A program made the position numbers and the translations under genes. A DNA stretch of 64,000 nucleotides from NCBI RefSeq assembly GCF_000005505.3, contig NC_016134.3, forward strand, positions 18,272,624 to 18,336,623. Direction: 5' to 3'. Below are positions 23,487 to 36,202 of this stretch, piece after piece (position 1 is the stretch's first letter; each line of letters opens with the position of its first letter). The notes below the pieces were generated by a model. It saw only the letters and a program-made list of their open reading frames with translations. It was not told the DNA's origin and made no database searches. The DNA comes from Brachypodium distachyon. Lineage: Eukaryota; Streptophyta; Magnoliopsida; Poales; Poaceae.

Positions 23487-23591
23487 CCCGCCGCTGCGCT
23501 GAGGAGCAAACACTTAGCCCCCCAGCCTTTCTTCTCCATCCTCACGCTCCCTAGCGCCCCTGAATCCAGCCAGCTTCCGCCCACGTTCCCC

Positions 23592-24355
23592 ATGGCGCCC
23601 CCTGCTCCCAGGAAAGGGAAAGGCTCCAAGAAGCCCACGGCCGGCAAGAGCGAGGCGGCCCCCAAGAAGCCCGCCTCGGAGAAGGACCAGAAGAGGCGGG
23701 CGCTGAGGGCAACGTACGCCGTCTTCCGGCCCGGCTACAACGGCGAGGCGCTGGACAAGGTCCGGCACGCCGTCGCCTCGTGATTCAATGAGTACAGGGA
23801 GACTCTCATCTTCCCCGCCGGCGCCAACCACCAGGAGAATGACTTCCGAGTGTTTGCGCGCTTCATCCTCGCCGGGTTGGTGCCTCCGTACTCTCTGTTC
23901 CTCCACGCGCTCATGGAGGCGTACCAGCTCCGGGTGGCGTAGCTCCACCCCACCTCCCTCTTCCTCCTTGCCGTCTGCTAGTTCCCCTGTGAGGGGTTCG
24001 TCGGAGTGATGCCATCGGTGGCATTATTCCGGCACTACTTTCTACCCGCGCGTCGAGCAGGCGGGGACGATGTCGTCGGGGGTGGTCTTCCGCGCCCGCG
24101 ACCGGATGAAATCAGAGTTCATCATCCGGTCGGAGAAGAAGATCGAGAAGGAGTGGCGCGCGGGCTGGTGCTGGGTTCGTGTGGAGGAACCCGAGGAGTT
24201 CATCTTCACGCCCACCGAGCTGCCGGTGCCCAATGACACATGGCGGAACCGCTACAGCCGGGACTCGAACTCCTCCCCATCGTCGAGCGGATCAAGGCCC
24301 TGTGGCTAGCGGGGCTCACCGACCTCGACATGGCGCGCACCTACATCAGCCGGCA
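23592..24355 (+). pseudogene. Antisense extra gene of element B, first part (PF04195-like)
   Basis: Encoded opposite to B's gag-pol. It starts MAPPAPRKGKGSKKPTAGKS, a basic N-terminus. Despite in-frame stops at 23781, 23941 and 23978, the frame keeps the pattern of the Pfam 'putative gypsy type transposon' family (PF04195): ENDFRVFARFILAGLVPPYS, then a long aromatic-rich segment ending MPSVALFRHYF. Beyond a frameshift near 24060 come WCWVRVEEPEEFIFTP and DLDMARTYISR, where the 3.2-kb insertion D interrupts it. Coding resumes at 27600. The gene's role in the element is unknown. Homology is judged by eye, not by a profile search. Confidence 0.65.
24351..24355. repeat. Target-site duplication of D (left)
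   Basis: CGGCA here and AGGCA at 27600-27604 flank D. Four of five bases match, and the host frame continues across. Confidence 0.7.
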
Positions 24356-27300
24356 TGTAACATCCCAAAATTTCAAACTTTTACATGTGCATTGCATCCA
24401 TGAGCATCATGCCACAATTGCATATTTAAATTCAAATTTGAATCTCAAAAAGGCTTTAAAAGTTTTAACTTCAACTTGAACCTTAGGTTATACACCCATT
24501 TGAGTTTTGGATTTTCAAACCAATAGGTTTTTATGTATAAAAGGGGTTTAGTGCATATATAAGCTATCCCATAATTTTTGGATAATTATTTGGAGTTGAG
24601 TATTTTATTTAAATAGATATATGGCCCTAAAGGCATTTATAGGGCAAATGTATTTTTACATATTTTATTTTGAAGAGAAACTACTTCCAAAAGTTGTATC
24701 ATGGTAGAACATGATTTTACAAATTTTCTGGGACTTCTTTGGACCAATTTGGAGTTCAAAATCAAAAGATATCAAAGGAATAAGAAAAACAAAAAAAGAA
24801 AAAGGTAAAAGAAAAAAAAAGGGGAGCAAACGGACCGGCCCGGCCGAATTGGGCCGAACCGGCCCAACTCCCTCGCGCGCGCCGCAGCCCAGCCGTCCCA
24901 GCCGCTCGCCCGCGCCGCGTGAGCCACCGACAGGTGGGCCCCACCTGTCGGGGTCTTCTTCCCCGTTTGGAAGGCGCCCGCGACGCGCGCCGCCTTCCTT
25001 CTTCGCCACCGCGCGCCGTCACCGCCGTGATCTTCGCATCCCGTGCCTCCCGCGCCTCCGTGCCCGCGTCCCTATAAAACCAGCGCGCCCCTCTCTCTCT
25101 TCCCCCTCTTTCCCCTCTCTATTGCGCCCCCAGGCTCGAGAAATTTCTCGCCGGAGCTTTGCCCGCGCCGCCGCCGTTCTCCTCCGTCTCCGGTGAACCC
25201 TAAGGGTAAGCGCCGCCATCTTCTTTTCCCTCTTCCTCTACTCCTCCGTGCGCTTCGGTTGACGCGCTCCATCTTCGCCTCCGTGCCCTGCAGCCTCCGG
25301 ACGCCGCCCGCTCGTCCTCGCCAGAGTCCGGTGACCGCGCCGCCGTCTTCGCGCGTCCTAGGCGAGCCCTCCGCCCTCCCGAAGTCGCGCCGACGTCGTC
25401 ACCGAGTGCGCCGTGCCGCGCCGCGCCTCCCCGTGACTTCCCTGAGCCGCCGCGACGCCGGAGCACCCCACGCCGCCACGCCCATGCCCGCGCCGCCCGG
25501 TAAAACCCTAGAACTCCCCTCGTCCGTCCGATCCGGATCCGAGGGCTAAGATTAGATCTCGTTTTAATTTTTAACCGAACCGGTACGCACCAATTAGATG
25601 CTGACACGTCGCACCTGATTTTATAAAATAAAAATGTAATTTTAATCCCCCGAAATTAATAAAAGGCACTTTTGCAGATAGGCCCCTGTAACTTCAAATG
25701 ATGATAACTTTAAATCTGTTTGGCCAAATTTAATGATCCACACCTTTTTGGAATCCTTAGGAAATTTAGAATCACATTCAAATTGCAGATTAGGGTTTTA
25801 TGCCTTTGAAATCATAACTAATTATCTAGAAGTCCTTTTTGAATGAAACCAGTGCTCAAAAATTTGTTTTATTGTCCTCTGTCCAATGGGGCAGAGAAAT
25901 AAAATTTTTGAATTAAATTGTTTGGCTGATGCCAATAAAACCTCATTTTAGGGTTTAAACCCTAGCCATTGCAATTTATTTAAAAACCCTAATTGCATGT
26001 GCTTAATTATCAATGCCTTGGACCAGTAGATCACCCAAATAAAACCAACCCACTCATGTCACATGTTTTGCATCGCATCATGGCATACATATTCTTTTGT
26101 CATGTTTGTATTGTGTGTTTATGTGTGTGTATATGTTTGTTGATTGTATAGTATTCTCGGAGAGCGAACCTTGCGATTGTGACGAGTGTTTGAACTCCAA
26201 CTACTATCAAGGCAAGTTCACTTTGACCATCATCCCATTATTTTATTATGCACTAGTTTTTATTAGTTGCATTGTTAGGATTATTATTGTATCTATGCTA
26301 TGCTATGATTCTCCTAGTAGTATAGGATACCTTTCCCATGTCCTTACCACCAATTGCCATCGTGCTAGTAAAATGCTATGCTATGATAATATACGAGGGT
26401 GGTATTATTACAATGTGATACTATTGAATTATGATATGATTTTCCTAGTGTATGGCAAAACAAGTAATTCAATGAACCGTCCTGGATGGGCTGCTTTGAG
26501 TATTCAGATGTCGTGACGTTAGGTCCATTTCTATGGGGCCCGCTGAGTCGTCTCTCCGTGTGATTCAGGAGCGTCCATGGTCGTCTCTCCGTGCGATTCG
26601 GGGAGCGCCTGCGTTACACTGGACTAGTTTCCTGTTTAGTAGCTTCCAGTACAACCACATGGTATTATGGGCTCTGCCAGGATGGAAGTAAGAAATGTTT
26701 ACCCAGATCCGAGGGATTGTACTAAGGTAGTTGTGTAGGTGGGAGCGCGGGTCCCTTAGGTGGTCTGAGTGAACATGTTCTAAAAATTCTTGAAGTCGAT
26801 GCCGTTGCTACTCCACCCGGAGGATAGCAAGGGATTAACACGTCGAATTCTTGTGGGGAATGTGTACAACCTCTCGAGAGTGTCAAACTAAGTACTTAGC
26901 CGTGTCCCCGGTTACGGACAATTATGAGCAACTAGATATTGGAGCTGTAAGGAAGGTCTCACTCATTCCAATTTCCTAATAAAATGAATGGTTTGAACTG
27001 GGTAGGAGCATTGATGTTTCTACTCAATGTGCCTAGGTTAATAGGAGCATGAGTGTTTCTACCCCGTGTCCAATAGAATTCAAAGCTATTTATCTAAAAA
27101 TGATTGGATTTGAATAATGATGCTTTTATGCAAAATAGCCAAACCTCACTTAGCCAAACTATGCATGTACTTGGTAGGTCCTTTATAACTCTAGTGAGCT
27201 TGCCAATACATTCAAATGTATTGACCACGTAGTGGTTGCAATTAACAATGCAGGTGGATCTGACGATGAGTGAGGTTCGTCGTTTTGTCATGGGTCATGT

Positions 27301-27599
27301 GCTTACATTCCAACATGCTCTCACCTTGGAGTAGTGTGGTCCTTATGTTCTACCCTTTTCCGCTGCAGTATTTTGAAACATTGTTTTATGATGTTGAAAC
27401 AGTATTTGTTTTATGCTGGCCCTAGAGGTCATGCAACTTTGTAAGTACAATTTAAGTTCTGGATGATACGATGTAATAAAGTACTTTTGACCTTTGTATC
27501 TTGGTATTACATCTTGAACTGTGTGTGCTAGTGAGTCGATCTAGGGACTAGCACAAGTAAGCACAGAGATCGAACCCTTGGTGAAGGGGGATCACTTCA
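24356..27599 (+). mobile_element. Element D: 3.2-kb LTR-like insertion, probable solo LTR
   Basis: Begins TGTAACATCCCAAAATTTC and ends ATCACTTCA, with an imperfect 5-bp duplication. No gag or pol motifs occur inside. A TATA box (TATAAAA, 25073-25079) is followed by a CT-rich, then very GC-rich, leader-like stretch with an AACCCTAA motif, and AT-rich DNA on both sides, as in long plant LTRs. The ORFs in 24711-25549 are low complexity. I favour a solo LTR left by recombination. A non-autonomous element is the alternative. Orientation is inferred from the TATA box. Confidence 0.65.
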
Positions 27600-30101
27600 A
27601 GGCATATCACGCCGCTGCAACTGCGCTCCCGCCACGCGTGGATGTACATGGGGCCTGGGGGCACCACCCGCCTTCAGCACGGGGGCGTGGCCTCGGAAGC
27701 AATCCAGGCGTGGGTGAAGGGGATCACTGGCGAAGACGCCCCCATCACGGAGCTGCCGCCGGGGGCTCCCTCCCTCCATGCCGGCGTCCCAGGGCCGCAC
27801 AAGATCATTAGCGGCTAACTGCCCTGCGACGAGCGGGGGCTGGTGTCCGACTCCCCCGCTCAGGCCCCGCGTCCCCCTCCACCCGCAACCCATGGGAAGC
27901 AGGCATAAGAGAGTGGAGGAGAGTCGGAGCTCCGCTGGCCCAACCTCGAGTCTTCCGGCGACGAGGCGGGCCAAGTGGACGGGACCCAAGCGATCCTCCC
28001 CCCGGCGGAGGAGGAGGACGACGAGGACGACGCGCCCCTGATCTTATGAAGATCAAGAGCACCCGCGGCAGCGGCCACCTCCGCAGTGGCCGCTAGCGCC
28101 GCGGCGGCTTCCACGGCGACCGGGGGCATGGCGACCCCACGGGCGCCCACGGCCCTGCCCAAGCGGGGGCTCTTCTGGGGCTTCGAGTTCAAGCTCAACC
28201 CCCTGAAGGACGGCACCCCAACGGGAGCCGGCAAGAGGGGTAGAGCCAACTCGCCACCTGCCGTGCCGACAAGAGGCCGCGCACCCTGGCACCGACCTGG
28301 CCGGCGCGGGGGCTGGCGGCGCCGCCACTGCGCCTGCCTCCGACCCAATCCCAGCGGAGGAGGAACCGGCAACAGGTACTGACCCCTCCCTTGGCTCCAT
28401 TGTTCATGCTTCTCCTGCCTGTTGATTTGCAACCGTGCTACTTTCTTGATTCGCAGACGAAGTCCAGCCCGCGGCGGGCGCTCCGGCAACAAAGGCTGGG
28501 ACAGAGGGGGAGGAGGCTCCTCCCGCAAGCTCGGCGGTCCCGCAAAGTACTCGTTCGGAGCTTCCCTGCGTTCACCACCGGGTAACTTAGTTTACCTTTA
28601 GATTCTAACTCCTTTCTTTTTCGCAGTCCCGGCTGCGCCCGCGGCAGGACCGGGCGACGCGGTGGTCGATCTCGGCTCTGACGTCGAGGACGCGGAGATG
28701 AGAGTGGGGCCGGAGGCAGCGCCCGCCGTCGCTACCGAGGCGGAGCTCGGCGGCGCCCCCCCCCCCCCCCGCCACGCAGGCTGACGGCGCGGATCCCGCG
28801 GCCACCCAGCGGGAGGCGTCTCCTACTGGGGGCGCAGCAACTTCATCAGTCCTGCATCCCATGGGCGCGGGTGCGGGGGAGCAGCGGGAGGCTCCGCCGC
28901 AAGTGGACGACGCCCCGCCCGGCCAAACAGTGGTGGCGAGGGCCTCGTCGTTGTCTGCCGCTACCTTCGGCCTGGACCTCGGCATCCTTGCCGAGGTGAC
29001 TTGGGACCCAATCACCTGGGACCCAAGCATCTACGACTGGGGGCACCAATTCCTTGACGCCATCAAGGAACAACAATTGGCGTTCGTCACCTCCTTCAAC
29101 CAGGTGAAGGAGCGCCACGAGCTCGCGAAAGGCCAGCTCGGCGAGGTGCGGCAAGCCGTTGAGATGGAGCGGCTGGAGCTCTCCCGGCTACGGGAGGAGA
29201 CGCGCCTGGCCCGGCAGGCCAGGGATGAAGCCGCGGCGTCGGTCGTCCCCGAGACAGAGCTCCACCGGCAACTGGAGGCCCAGTGCGCCGAGCGCCAGCG
29301 AGCCCTGGACTCGCTGGCCACGGCGCAGGAGATGACCAAGAAGGAGCACGAGGAGGTGCTCGCTACGGCCCAAGCTCACCTCAATGAGAAGAGCGAGCTG
29401 GTCTGTAGCTACCTCTCCCAGCTCCAGGGGCTGCGCACCAAGCTGGAGGAGCAGACCAAGGCTGCGGAGGACGCGGCAGTGGCGTCGACACGGCGGGAGA
29501 AAGAGCTCAACTCCGCCAAGGAGAAGAGCGCCCAACTCGAGTCTGAATTGGCCTCTACCCGGGGCGAGCTCGTCAAGATGGGCGAGGACAACGTGGCCAA
29601 AGCCACGGAGATCTTGCGGCGAGGTGAACTCCTCCAGCAGGCCAACAAGGCGGTGGTGCTGGCGCGTGGCAACCACGACAAGTTGGCAGAGCAGCGGCGG
29701 AGGGAGACCAAGAAGCTCCACGAGATCGCCCAGACCGTGCACGACCTGCTGCCGAGGTTCAAGATACGGGCCGCGAAGGTGGACGGCACGGACGTCAGCA
29801 CATTGATCCCCTTCTTCTCCGACATGGTGGGGAAGCTCGGGGCGCTCGACGTGTGGATCTCCAAGTTCTGCGATGGGGAGATAGCCTCGTGCGCCAGGGA
29901 GATCGCTGAGACGATCCTCCCCGGGTGCACCTCCACCACCCGGACTTCCCCTTCGAGACGCTGCTGGACGCCTGGTCGGACAGCAAGGACGGCCCTACTA
30001 ACTGCAAGGCGGTGAGCAGGTTCGTCGAGGAGGTGGCGGACCGGATGCAGAGGAAGCCGGAGCCAGAGGCGGAGCCCCCAGCCGAAGACCCCGGCAACTA
30101 G
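27600..30101 (+). pseudogene. Antisense extra gene of element B, second part (coiled coil)
   Basis: Continues the gene broken by D. 27605-28040 keeps a PF04195-like tail segment (ITPLQLRSRHAWMYM). Small introns are visible, for example 28376-28456 (GTACTG...TTCGCAG) and 28547-28626 (GTACTC...TTCGCAG), about 80 nt each. The last large exon (28861-30015 and on) encodes a long, charged heptad-rich coiled coil (about residues 45-290 of that frame, with stretches such as EMERLELSRLREETRLARQA). It ends with a region containing DVSTLIPFFSDMVGKL. A one-base loss in a C run near 29920 shifts the frame, and the original end reads through to TAG at 30099-30101. A C-run at 28758-28773 is another weak spot. 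Function unknown. Confidence 0.65.
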
Positions 30102-31604
30102 TCGCTGCCACCCCCCGCCAGTTCTCGTTTTATCTTTGTGTCTTTGTTTCTGATTCCTGCAAGTACCGCACTTGGCGCCGTTCAAACAATTAACGTTTTA
30201 TTAGCTCGTGTAATCGTTCACTGCTTTTTATGGATTTCGTTTTCCGGTTCTACTTGTTTCTTGTTCCCGCGATTGACTCGTGGGGCAGATCTACTGGCCT
30301 TCGTGTGCTATGCCTTGTGTTGTCGGGGACTCGCGCGTTACACACTTAACCGGACAAGGGACCCGGGACGGACTCGCAGTGCCGACCTGGGGTCAAGTAG
30401 CGGCGGCGCCACTCCGCTTGGGGATAGCTACCCCCAAGCATGCGCTCACGGGACGGACTCGTGAGCCGCACGAGGAGCGCGCTCCCCCCGCAAGCGTCCT
30501 CCTAACACCCCAGCCACACGAAGGGCTCAATCCACACCGGCGAGTCAATGCTAAGCGTCAGAAAGTTAGGTGAACAGGACCATGCACTTAGCTGTTTTCT
30601 CTCGCACTTGGAGGGATGCGGCAGGAACGCTGTGGCGGGGCCGCCGTCGGCGCCAAGCGCTGATGGCAGCTCCACCATCGCGTCTCCGCGGCAGCCCTCG
30701 CCTCGGATCAACCTGTTGGAGGGGTGCGGCAAGGGCACGGCGGCAGTGTACCCATCAGGGTGATGGGTGCACTGCCGCCGTGCCTCCACGGCCTCCCTCG
30801 CCTCGGAATCTATCTTCTTCGCTTCGCTCTGAGTTTCTCCATGGCCACCACGCCCTTTTATAGGCACGGCGACAAACCTTGCCACCATGCACGCCGAGTC
30901 ACCGCGGCACCCGTGGTGCCACACCCCTTGGAGTGCGGCAAAGGCCTTGCCCCCACGCGCGCCAAGTCGTCGCGGCACACGTGGCGGCTCCCTCCTGCAG
31001 CGGGAGCCTCGAAGTGCGGCAAGGACCTTGGAGTGCGGTCACCAATGCACTTCTGTGCACCGCTAAATGACACAGCCCGTGAGCGCTCCACGAGCCTCAC
31101 CGTGCGTGCAATTCCGTCCTAGTCTTGCATGTCAGATTCTTACCGAGCCCAAGATGCTGCAATTTTTTTTCGAAACGCACGAAAAAGACGCAACATAGAT
31201 AGAGCACAGGTAACCCTCCTGCCTCCCAGCCCCCGGGTACAGAAGGGTCGATGCCAAACTTGAGTTGTGAGCACTCTTCCATTACAGGACGCAACTTCTG
31301 CGTGATGCGCGTTGGGGGGAGCCTGGCAATGGCATGGGCCCGTGCCGGAGCGTTCCGGCAATGGGTTTTTGTTTTCGAGGCTTCGGCAGCCTCCCGCTCA
31401 CAACCAAGGATGGAACGAGATTTATGTGCACCTAAAGCAGGAGACAGAAGAAAAAACAGGCAAATAACCGAGACAACTTGAAACTCAGAGGAAAGCACTT
31501 ATCTTTATTCATAGAAACTAGTGGTTTACAATCGGGGATTGTCCGGCTACACTAGTTCGAGAGGCATGCTGCCGGCGCATCACCTGTGGTCGGGCTCCGC
31601 CGCT
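30102..31604. other. Spacer between the convergent antisense gene and pol of B
   Basis: 1.5 kb separate the two stop codons. The stretch is GC-rich with partial internal repeats (GGAGTGCGGCAAGG-like units at 30935-31035) and several open frames without recognisable domains. It is probably non-coding 3' regions of both transcripts. Confidence 0.45.
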
Positions 31605-34600
31605 TCACGGGTAGAACTGACGCAAGTGCTCAAGGTTCCAACTGTTTTGCACCGGCAAGCCTTCTTCGGTTTCTAGCCGGACAGCCCCCGGCCTGGTTAC
31701 CTGCACTACCCGGAAGGGGCCCTCCCATTTCGGAGCCAGCTTGTTCCCGGCCTTCGTTCCTTGTATCCGGCGCAGGACAAGGTCTCCGATCTCGAGCTCC
31801 CGGGGACGGACCCGCCTGTCATGGTAACGGCGGAGTCCTTGCTGGTAGCGTGCAGTCCGCACAACAGCCCGGCATCGAAGTTCTTCGATGAAGTTTAGAT
31901 CGTCAACCCTCTGCTCGTGTAGGCTATGGTTGCCGTACGCGCGTACTCGAGGGGATCCATGCTTGAGCTTGAGGGGCAACACCGCTTCTGCCCTGTAGAC
32001 AAGGGCAAAAGGAGTTTCACCCGTTGCCCGGCTAGGTGTGGTCCTGATCGACCACAGCACGGGCTAGAGTTCTTCGACCCAGTGCTTCTCGTGGCCTCTG
32101 AGCTTGTCAAAGGTTCTCGTCTTGAGGCCCCGCAGCACTTCTGCGTTGGCTCGCTCCGCTTGTCTGTTGCTCCTCGAGTGAGCAACAGAAGCAAAGTGGA
32201 TCTTGGTGCCCATGTCCTCGCAGTAGGCTTGGAACACGGCGCTCGTACATTGTGTGTCATTGTTGGTGATGATGCCGTTAGGCACACCAAACTGGCACAC
32301 CCTTGAAGAATTTGATGGGTGCCTGAGCGGTCACCTTCCGCACTGTCTCCGCTTCCACCCACTTGGAGAACTTGTCAATGGCCATGAGCAAGTACTCGTA
32401 GCCGCCAACCGCTCTTGGCAACTTGCCGACGATGTCCAGCCCCAGACCGCGAGCAGCCAGGAGGGTGGAATGACTTGCAGGGCCTACGTCGGCTGGTTAC
32501 TCTTCTTTGCGTGGAACTGGCACGCTTCGCACGTCTTGACCAGCTGCTAAGCATCGACCAGCACCGTAGGCCAGTAGAAGCCGTGTCGGAAAGCCTTGCC
32601 GGCCAGAGCCCGGGAGGCCACATGGTGGGAACATGTGCCATGGTGTATCTCTTCCAGGAGCGCGTGCCCTTCGTCTTGGGGCACGCAGAGGAGCTTCACT
32701 CCATTTGCACGCTTCCGGTAGAGGTTCCCGTCCACCAGGGCGTACATGTTGGCTTGCCGGGCGCCATCTTCCGGGAGGGCTTCCCCCTCAGGGTAGCGGG
32801 CGATATCCACCGCCCAAGGCGAGGTTTCCCTGCTCATGCATGCTGCTACGTCAGCTGCATGGACCTCCGCTATTGCGGGGTTTCCTTCGGTTGCCGGGGG
32901 GCTTCCCCGGCAACCGGCTTGGGGGCGACCGAAGGCGCAGTCTGCCTGTGCCAGAACACCCCCGACGGAACCTTTCGGCGCTCTGCTGCCAACTTGGACA
33001 GCTCGTCAGCCGCAAAGTTATCCCTGCGCTTGACGTGCTCGAACCGTAGGCCCTTGAACTTGCGTTCCAGCTTGCGGACCTCATCCATGTACACTGCCAT
33101 CAATGGGCACTCGTAGTCCTTGTTAACCTGGTTGATCACGAGTTGGGAATCCCCGCGAACAACCAGGCGCTTGATATCGAGGGCGATCGCTGCCCGCAAC
33201 CCGGCGAGCAACCCTTCGTACTCAGCCGTGTTGTTGGTGGAGTTGGGGAAGTCGAGCTCGATGGCAAACTTCAGCTGGTCTCCTGTGGTTGACTCGATGA
33301 CAATTCCAGCGCTAGCTCCCTGCAGGCTGAACGCGCCGTCGAAGTACAGGATCCAGTGGCCTTGGTCCAGTTTGCTGGGCAGGCTGGTCTATGGCTCCTC
33401 TTGTTCTATGCGCGTCGAAGTCCACTCCGCAACGAAATCGGCCAGAGCCGCACTCTTGATGCTCTTGGTGTTGGTGAAGTGCAGGTCGAACTCCGACAAC
33501 TCCATCCTCCACTCGGCCACCCTTCCGGTGGCTTCACGGTTGGTGAGGGCCCGCTCGGGGCAGAATCCCGACACCACCGTGACGCGGTGCCCCTGGAAGT
33601 AATGGCGCAGCTTGCGTGATGCAAGCAGAATCCCCAGCAAGAGTGTCTGCACTTGCAGGTACGAAGTACACCGGGTGCTGCATGAGCCGCTTGCGCGGTG
33701 CTGACGCCGCTGACTTGATGTTAGTTCTTGGGTCCTGGGCAGTTGCCGGGGCTGGCTCAACCACCGGCCCCACGGGCTCAGCCCCCGGGAGGTATTCTTC
33801 TCTTTTGGCAACTAGTACCGAGCTAACCACTTGGTCTGTTGCCGCTAGGTAGAGTAGCAGCGGCTCGCCCGGCTTGGGGGTGACAAGGACGGGCGGCGAC
33901 TTCAGGTACTGCTTGAGATCCCGGAACTCCGCCTCAGCCTTGGGGGTCCAATCGATCGGGCCCTTCCTCTTCATCACCTTGAAGAAAGGCAGGGCGCATT
34001 CGCCCAGCCTGGAGATGAAGCGTCCCAGCGCGGCTACGCAGCCGTTGAGGCGCTGCACGTCCTTCGCCCTGCGGGGAGCCTCCATTTTCTCGATAACTTC
34101 TATCTTCTTTGGGTTGGCTTGAATCCCCCTGTGTGAAACCAAGAAGCCTAGAAGCTGACCCGAGTCCACACCAAAGGTGCATTTCTCAGGGTTCAGCTTG
34201 AGCTTGATCCTGCGGAGGTTGTCAAACGTTTCCCGCAGGTCATCAATCAGCAAGTCCCCGCGCTTCGATTTGATGACGGTATCATCCATGTAGGCCTCAA
34301 TATTTCGGCCTAGCTGGGATCCCAAACACTCGCGTAATGCACGCTGGAATGTTGAGCCCGCATTCTTCAACCCGAAAGGCATGCACGTGTAGCAGTAGCA
34401 GCCAACCGGGGTGATGAACGTCGTTTTTTCTTCGTCTTCGGCTGCCATCTTAATATTATGGTAGCCAGAGAAAGCATCCAAAAAACACAGCAAATCGCAA
34501 CCGGCAGTGGAATCTACTATTTGATCAATGCGAGGTACAGGGAAAGGATCTTTGGGACACGCACGGCTAAGATCAGTAAAATCTACACACATGCAAAGTT

Positions 34601-35672
34601 TATCCTCCCCCTTGGGTACTACTACAGGGTTAGCTAACCAAATGGGTTACAACACTTCCCTGATAGCCCTCGCAGCTTTAAGCTTGTCCACTTCTTGCTT
34701 GATGAAATCTTTGCGCTCCTGTGCTTGCCAGCGGATCTTCTGCTTGACGGGGCGGGCGTCCGGGCGCACCGCGAGTCGATGCTCGACCCTAGGGACTCCG
34801 GGGAGGTCCGACGGTTCCCAAGCGAACACGTCGGCGTTCTCCTGGAGGAAAGTGATGAGGGCGCTTTCCTATTCGGCATTGAGGTTCGCACCGGACGGTG
34901 ACGGTGCGCTCCTCGTTGCCGGCTTGGAGGGGCAGCTTCTTCACCTTGGCGGCCCCCTCCTTGAGCTTCTGGCCCTTGCCGGGGCACGAGCTCGAGCCTG
35001 CGCCTCCCCCGGCAAGCTCTTGCGGGGTAGGCGGGCCTTCTTCGTTGCGGGGCGATCGTCCGGCAACGAGCCTTCGCTCCCGACGACGTCCTCGTCACCG
35101 GAATCGGCTGCGGCGGTGGCCTTGACGACCTCGCCAACACACCAGGCTACGTCCTTGAGATCGCACCTGATGGATAGGACTCCATACGTGGACGGCATCT
35201 TCATCACGCCGTAGGAGCAAATTCGCCGCCATGAACTTGATCAGCGCCGGCCGACCAAGGATCCCGTTGTAGGGCAACGGGGTGTGCGCCACATCGAACA
35301 CTAGGTGCTCGGTCCTGAACGCTTCCGGGACCCAAAGGTAACCAGCAGCGTGATGCACCCCAAGGGGCGCACGATCCCGGGGTTCACTCCCCGGAACGGG
35401 TCAGTGGGCTTCAACTGCTCCAGCGGCAGCTGAAGTTTCTCCACTAACCTGACGGAGAGGAGGTTCAACCCCGCTTCATTGTCCACCAGCACCTTGGTCA
35501 CCGTCATGTTGTTGATGATCGGTGAGACCACGAAGGGTAAAACCCCTAAACCCAGCTGCCGGGCTGGGTGATCGTCGGTGCTGAAGGTGATCGGCACGTG
35601 CGACCACTTCAGCGGCTGCTGCACCTCTGCTTCCGGCAACAACGCACACACCTCCCGGGTGAGGCGCTTCAC
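31605..35672 (-). pseudogene. Element B pol (protease, RT, RNase H, integrase), broken
   Basis: Reading right to left. The protease frame is 35672-35301; its active site reads VLVDNEAGLNLL where related elements have DGGAG. Reverse transcriptase is 34592-33534 with CVDFTDLSRACPKDPFPVPR, FLDAFSGYHNI, MPFGLKNAGSTFQR and an intact YMDD (34281-34292). An archaeal-type RNase H segment is at 33211-32870 (RLVVRGDSQLVINQV), a hallmark of dual-RNase-H Tat elements. In integrase (32300-31605) the second catalytic Asp is Asn (codon 32262-32264, TNNDTQ instead of TDNGTQ), although the Glu region AERANAEVLRG is kept. The C-terminal part ends ...WNLEHLRQFYP with the stop at 31605. Frameshifts separate the blocks. 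No activity is expected. Confidence 0.85.
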
Positions 35673-36202
35673 CGCAACGTGGGATGAGAGAGCATAAGCT
35701 CCCCATGGATGCAGGCGACGCTGCGGGGCTCCTGGAAGCCGGGCTCGTCGCCCCCGCTGCAGTCGGACTCGCGCTGCTCCTCAGCGCGAGCCTTGTCTCG
35801 GCCCCGGGGAGGGCGCTCCCTGCCGGCACGGGCCTGGCCGCGTCCCCCCTGGGCTCCCTATCTGCCGGCGTCCCCACCGACAAGCTTCTGCCTCGTTCTG
35901 GAGTCGTTGGGGCAATCCTAGGAGAGATGCCCGATGTCGCCATAGTTGAAGTAGGCGCCGGCCGCTCGGCGCTCTTCGTGACGCTGCTCGTGCCTCTGCT
36001 TGATACCCTACAGGATGCGGCAATCCTGCGCGTCGTGGGTAGCGTTGGCTTGGATGGAGCAGTGGGACGCGTCGCCCGGCTTGCCGCCAGACCCGTCACC
36101 GGGCTAGGCCTTCTTCGTAGGCCTCGTGGCAGCTCCTGACTCCGCGGCGAGGACTTGCTTCCCGTTACGCTTCCGAGAACTGTTCTTCTGCGAGCCCTCA
36201 GC

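Noticed and set aside
24711..25549. Two 160-170-codon open frames in element D
   Set aside because: Pro/Arg/Ser-rich frames from a GC/CT-rich promoter-leader zone. Both strands are open, with no domain.
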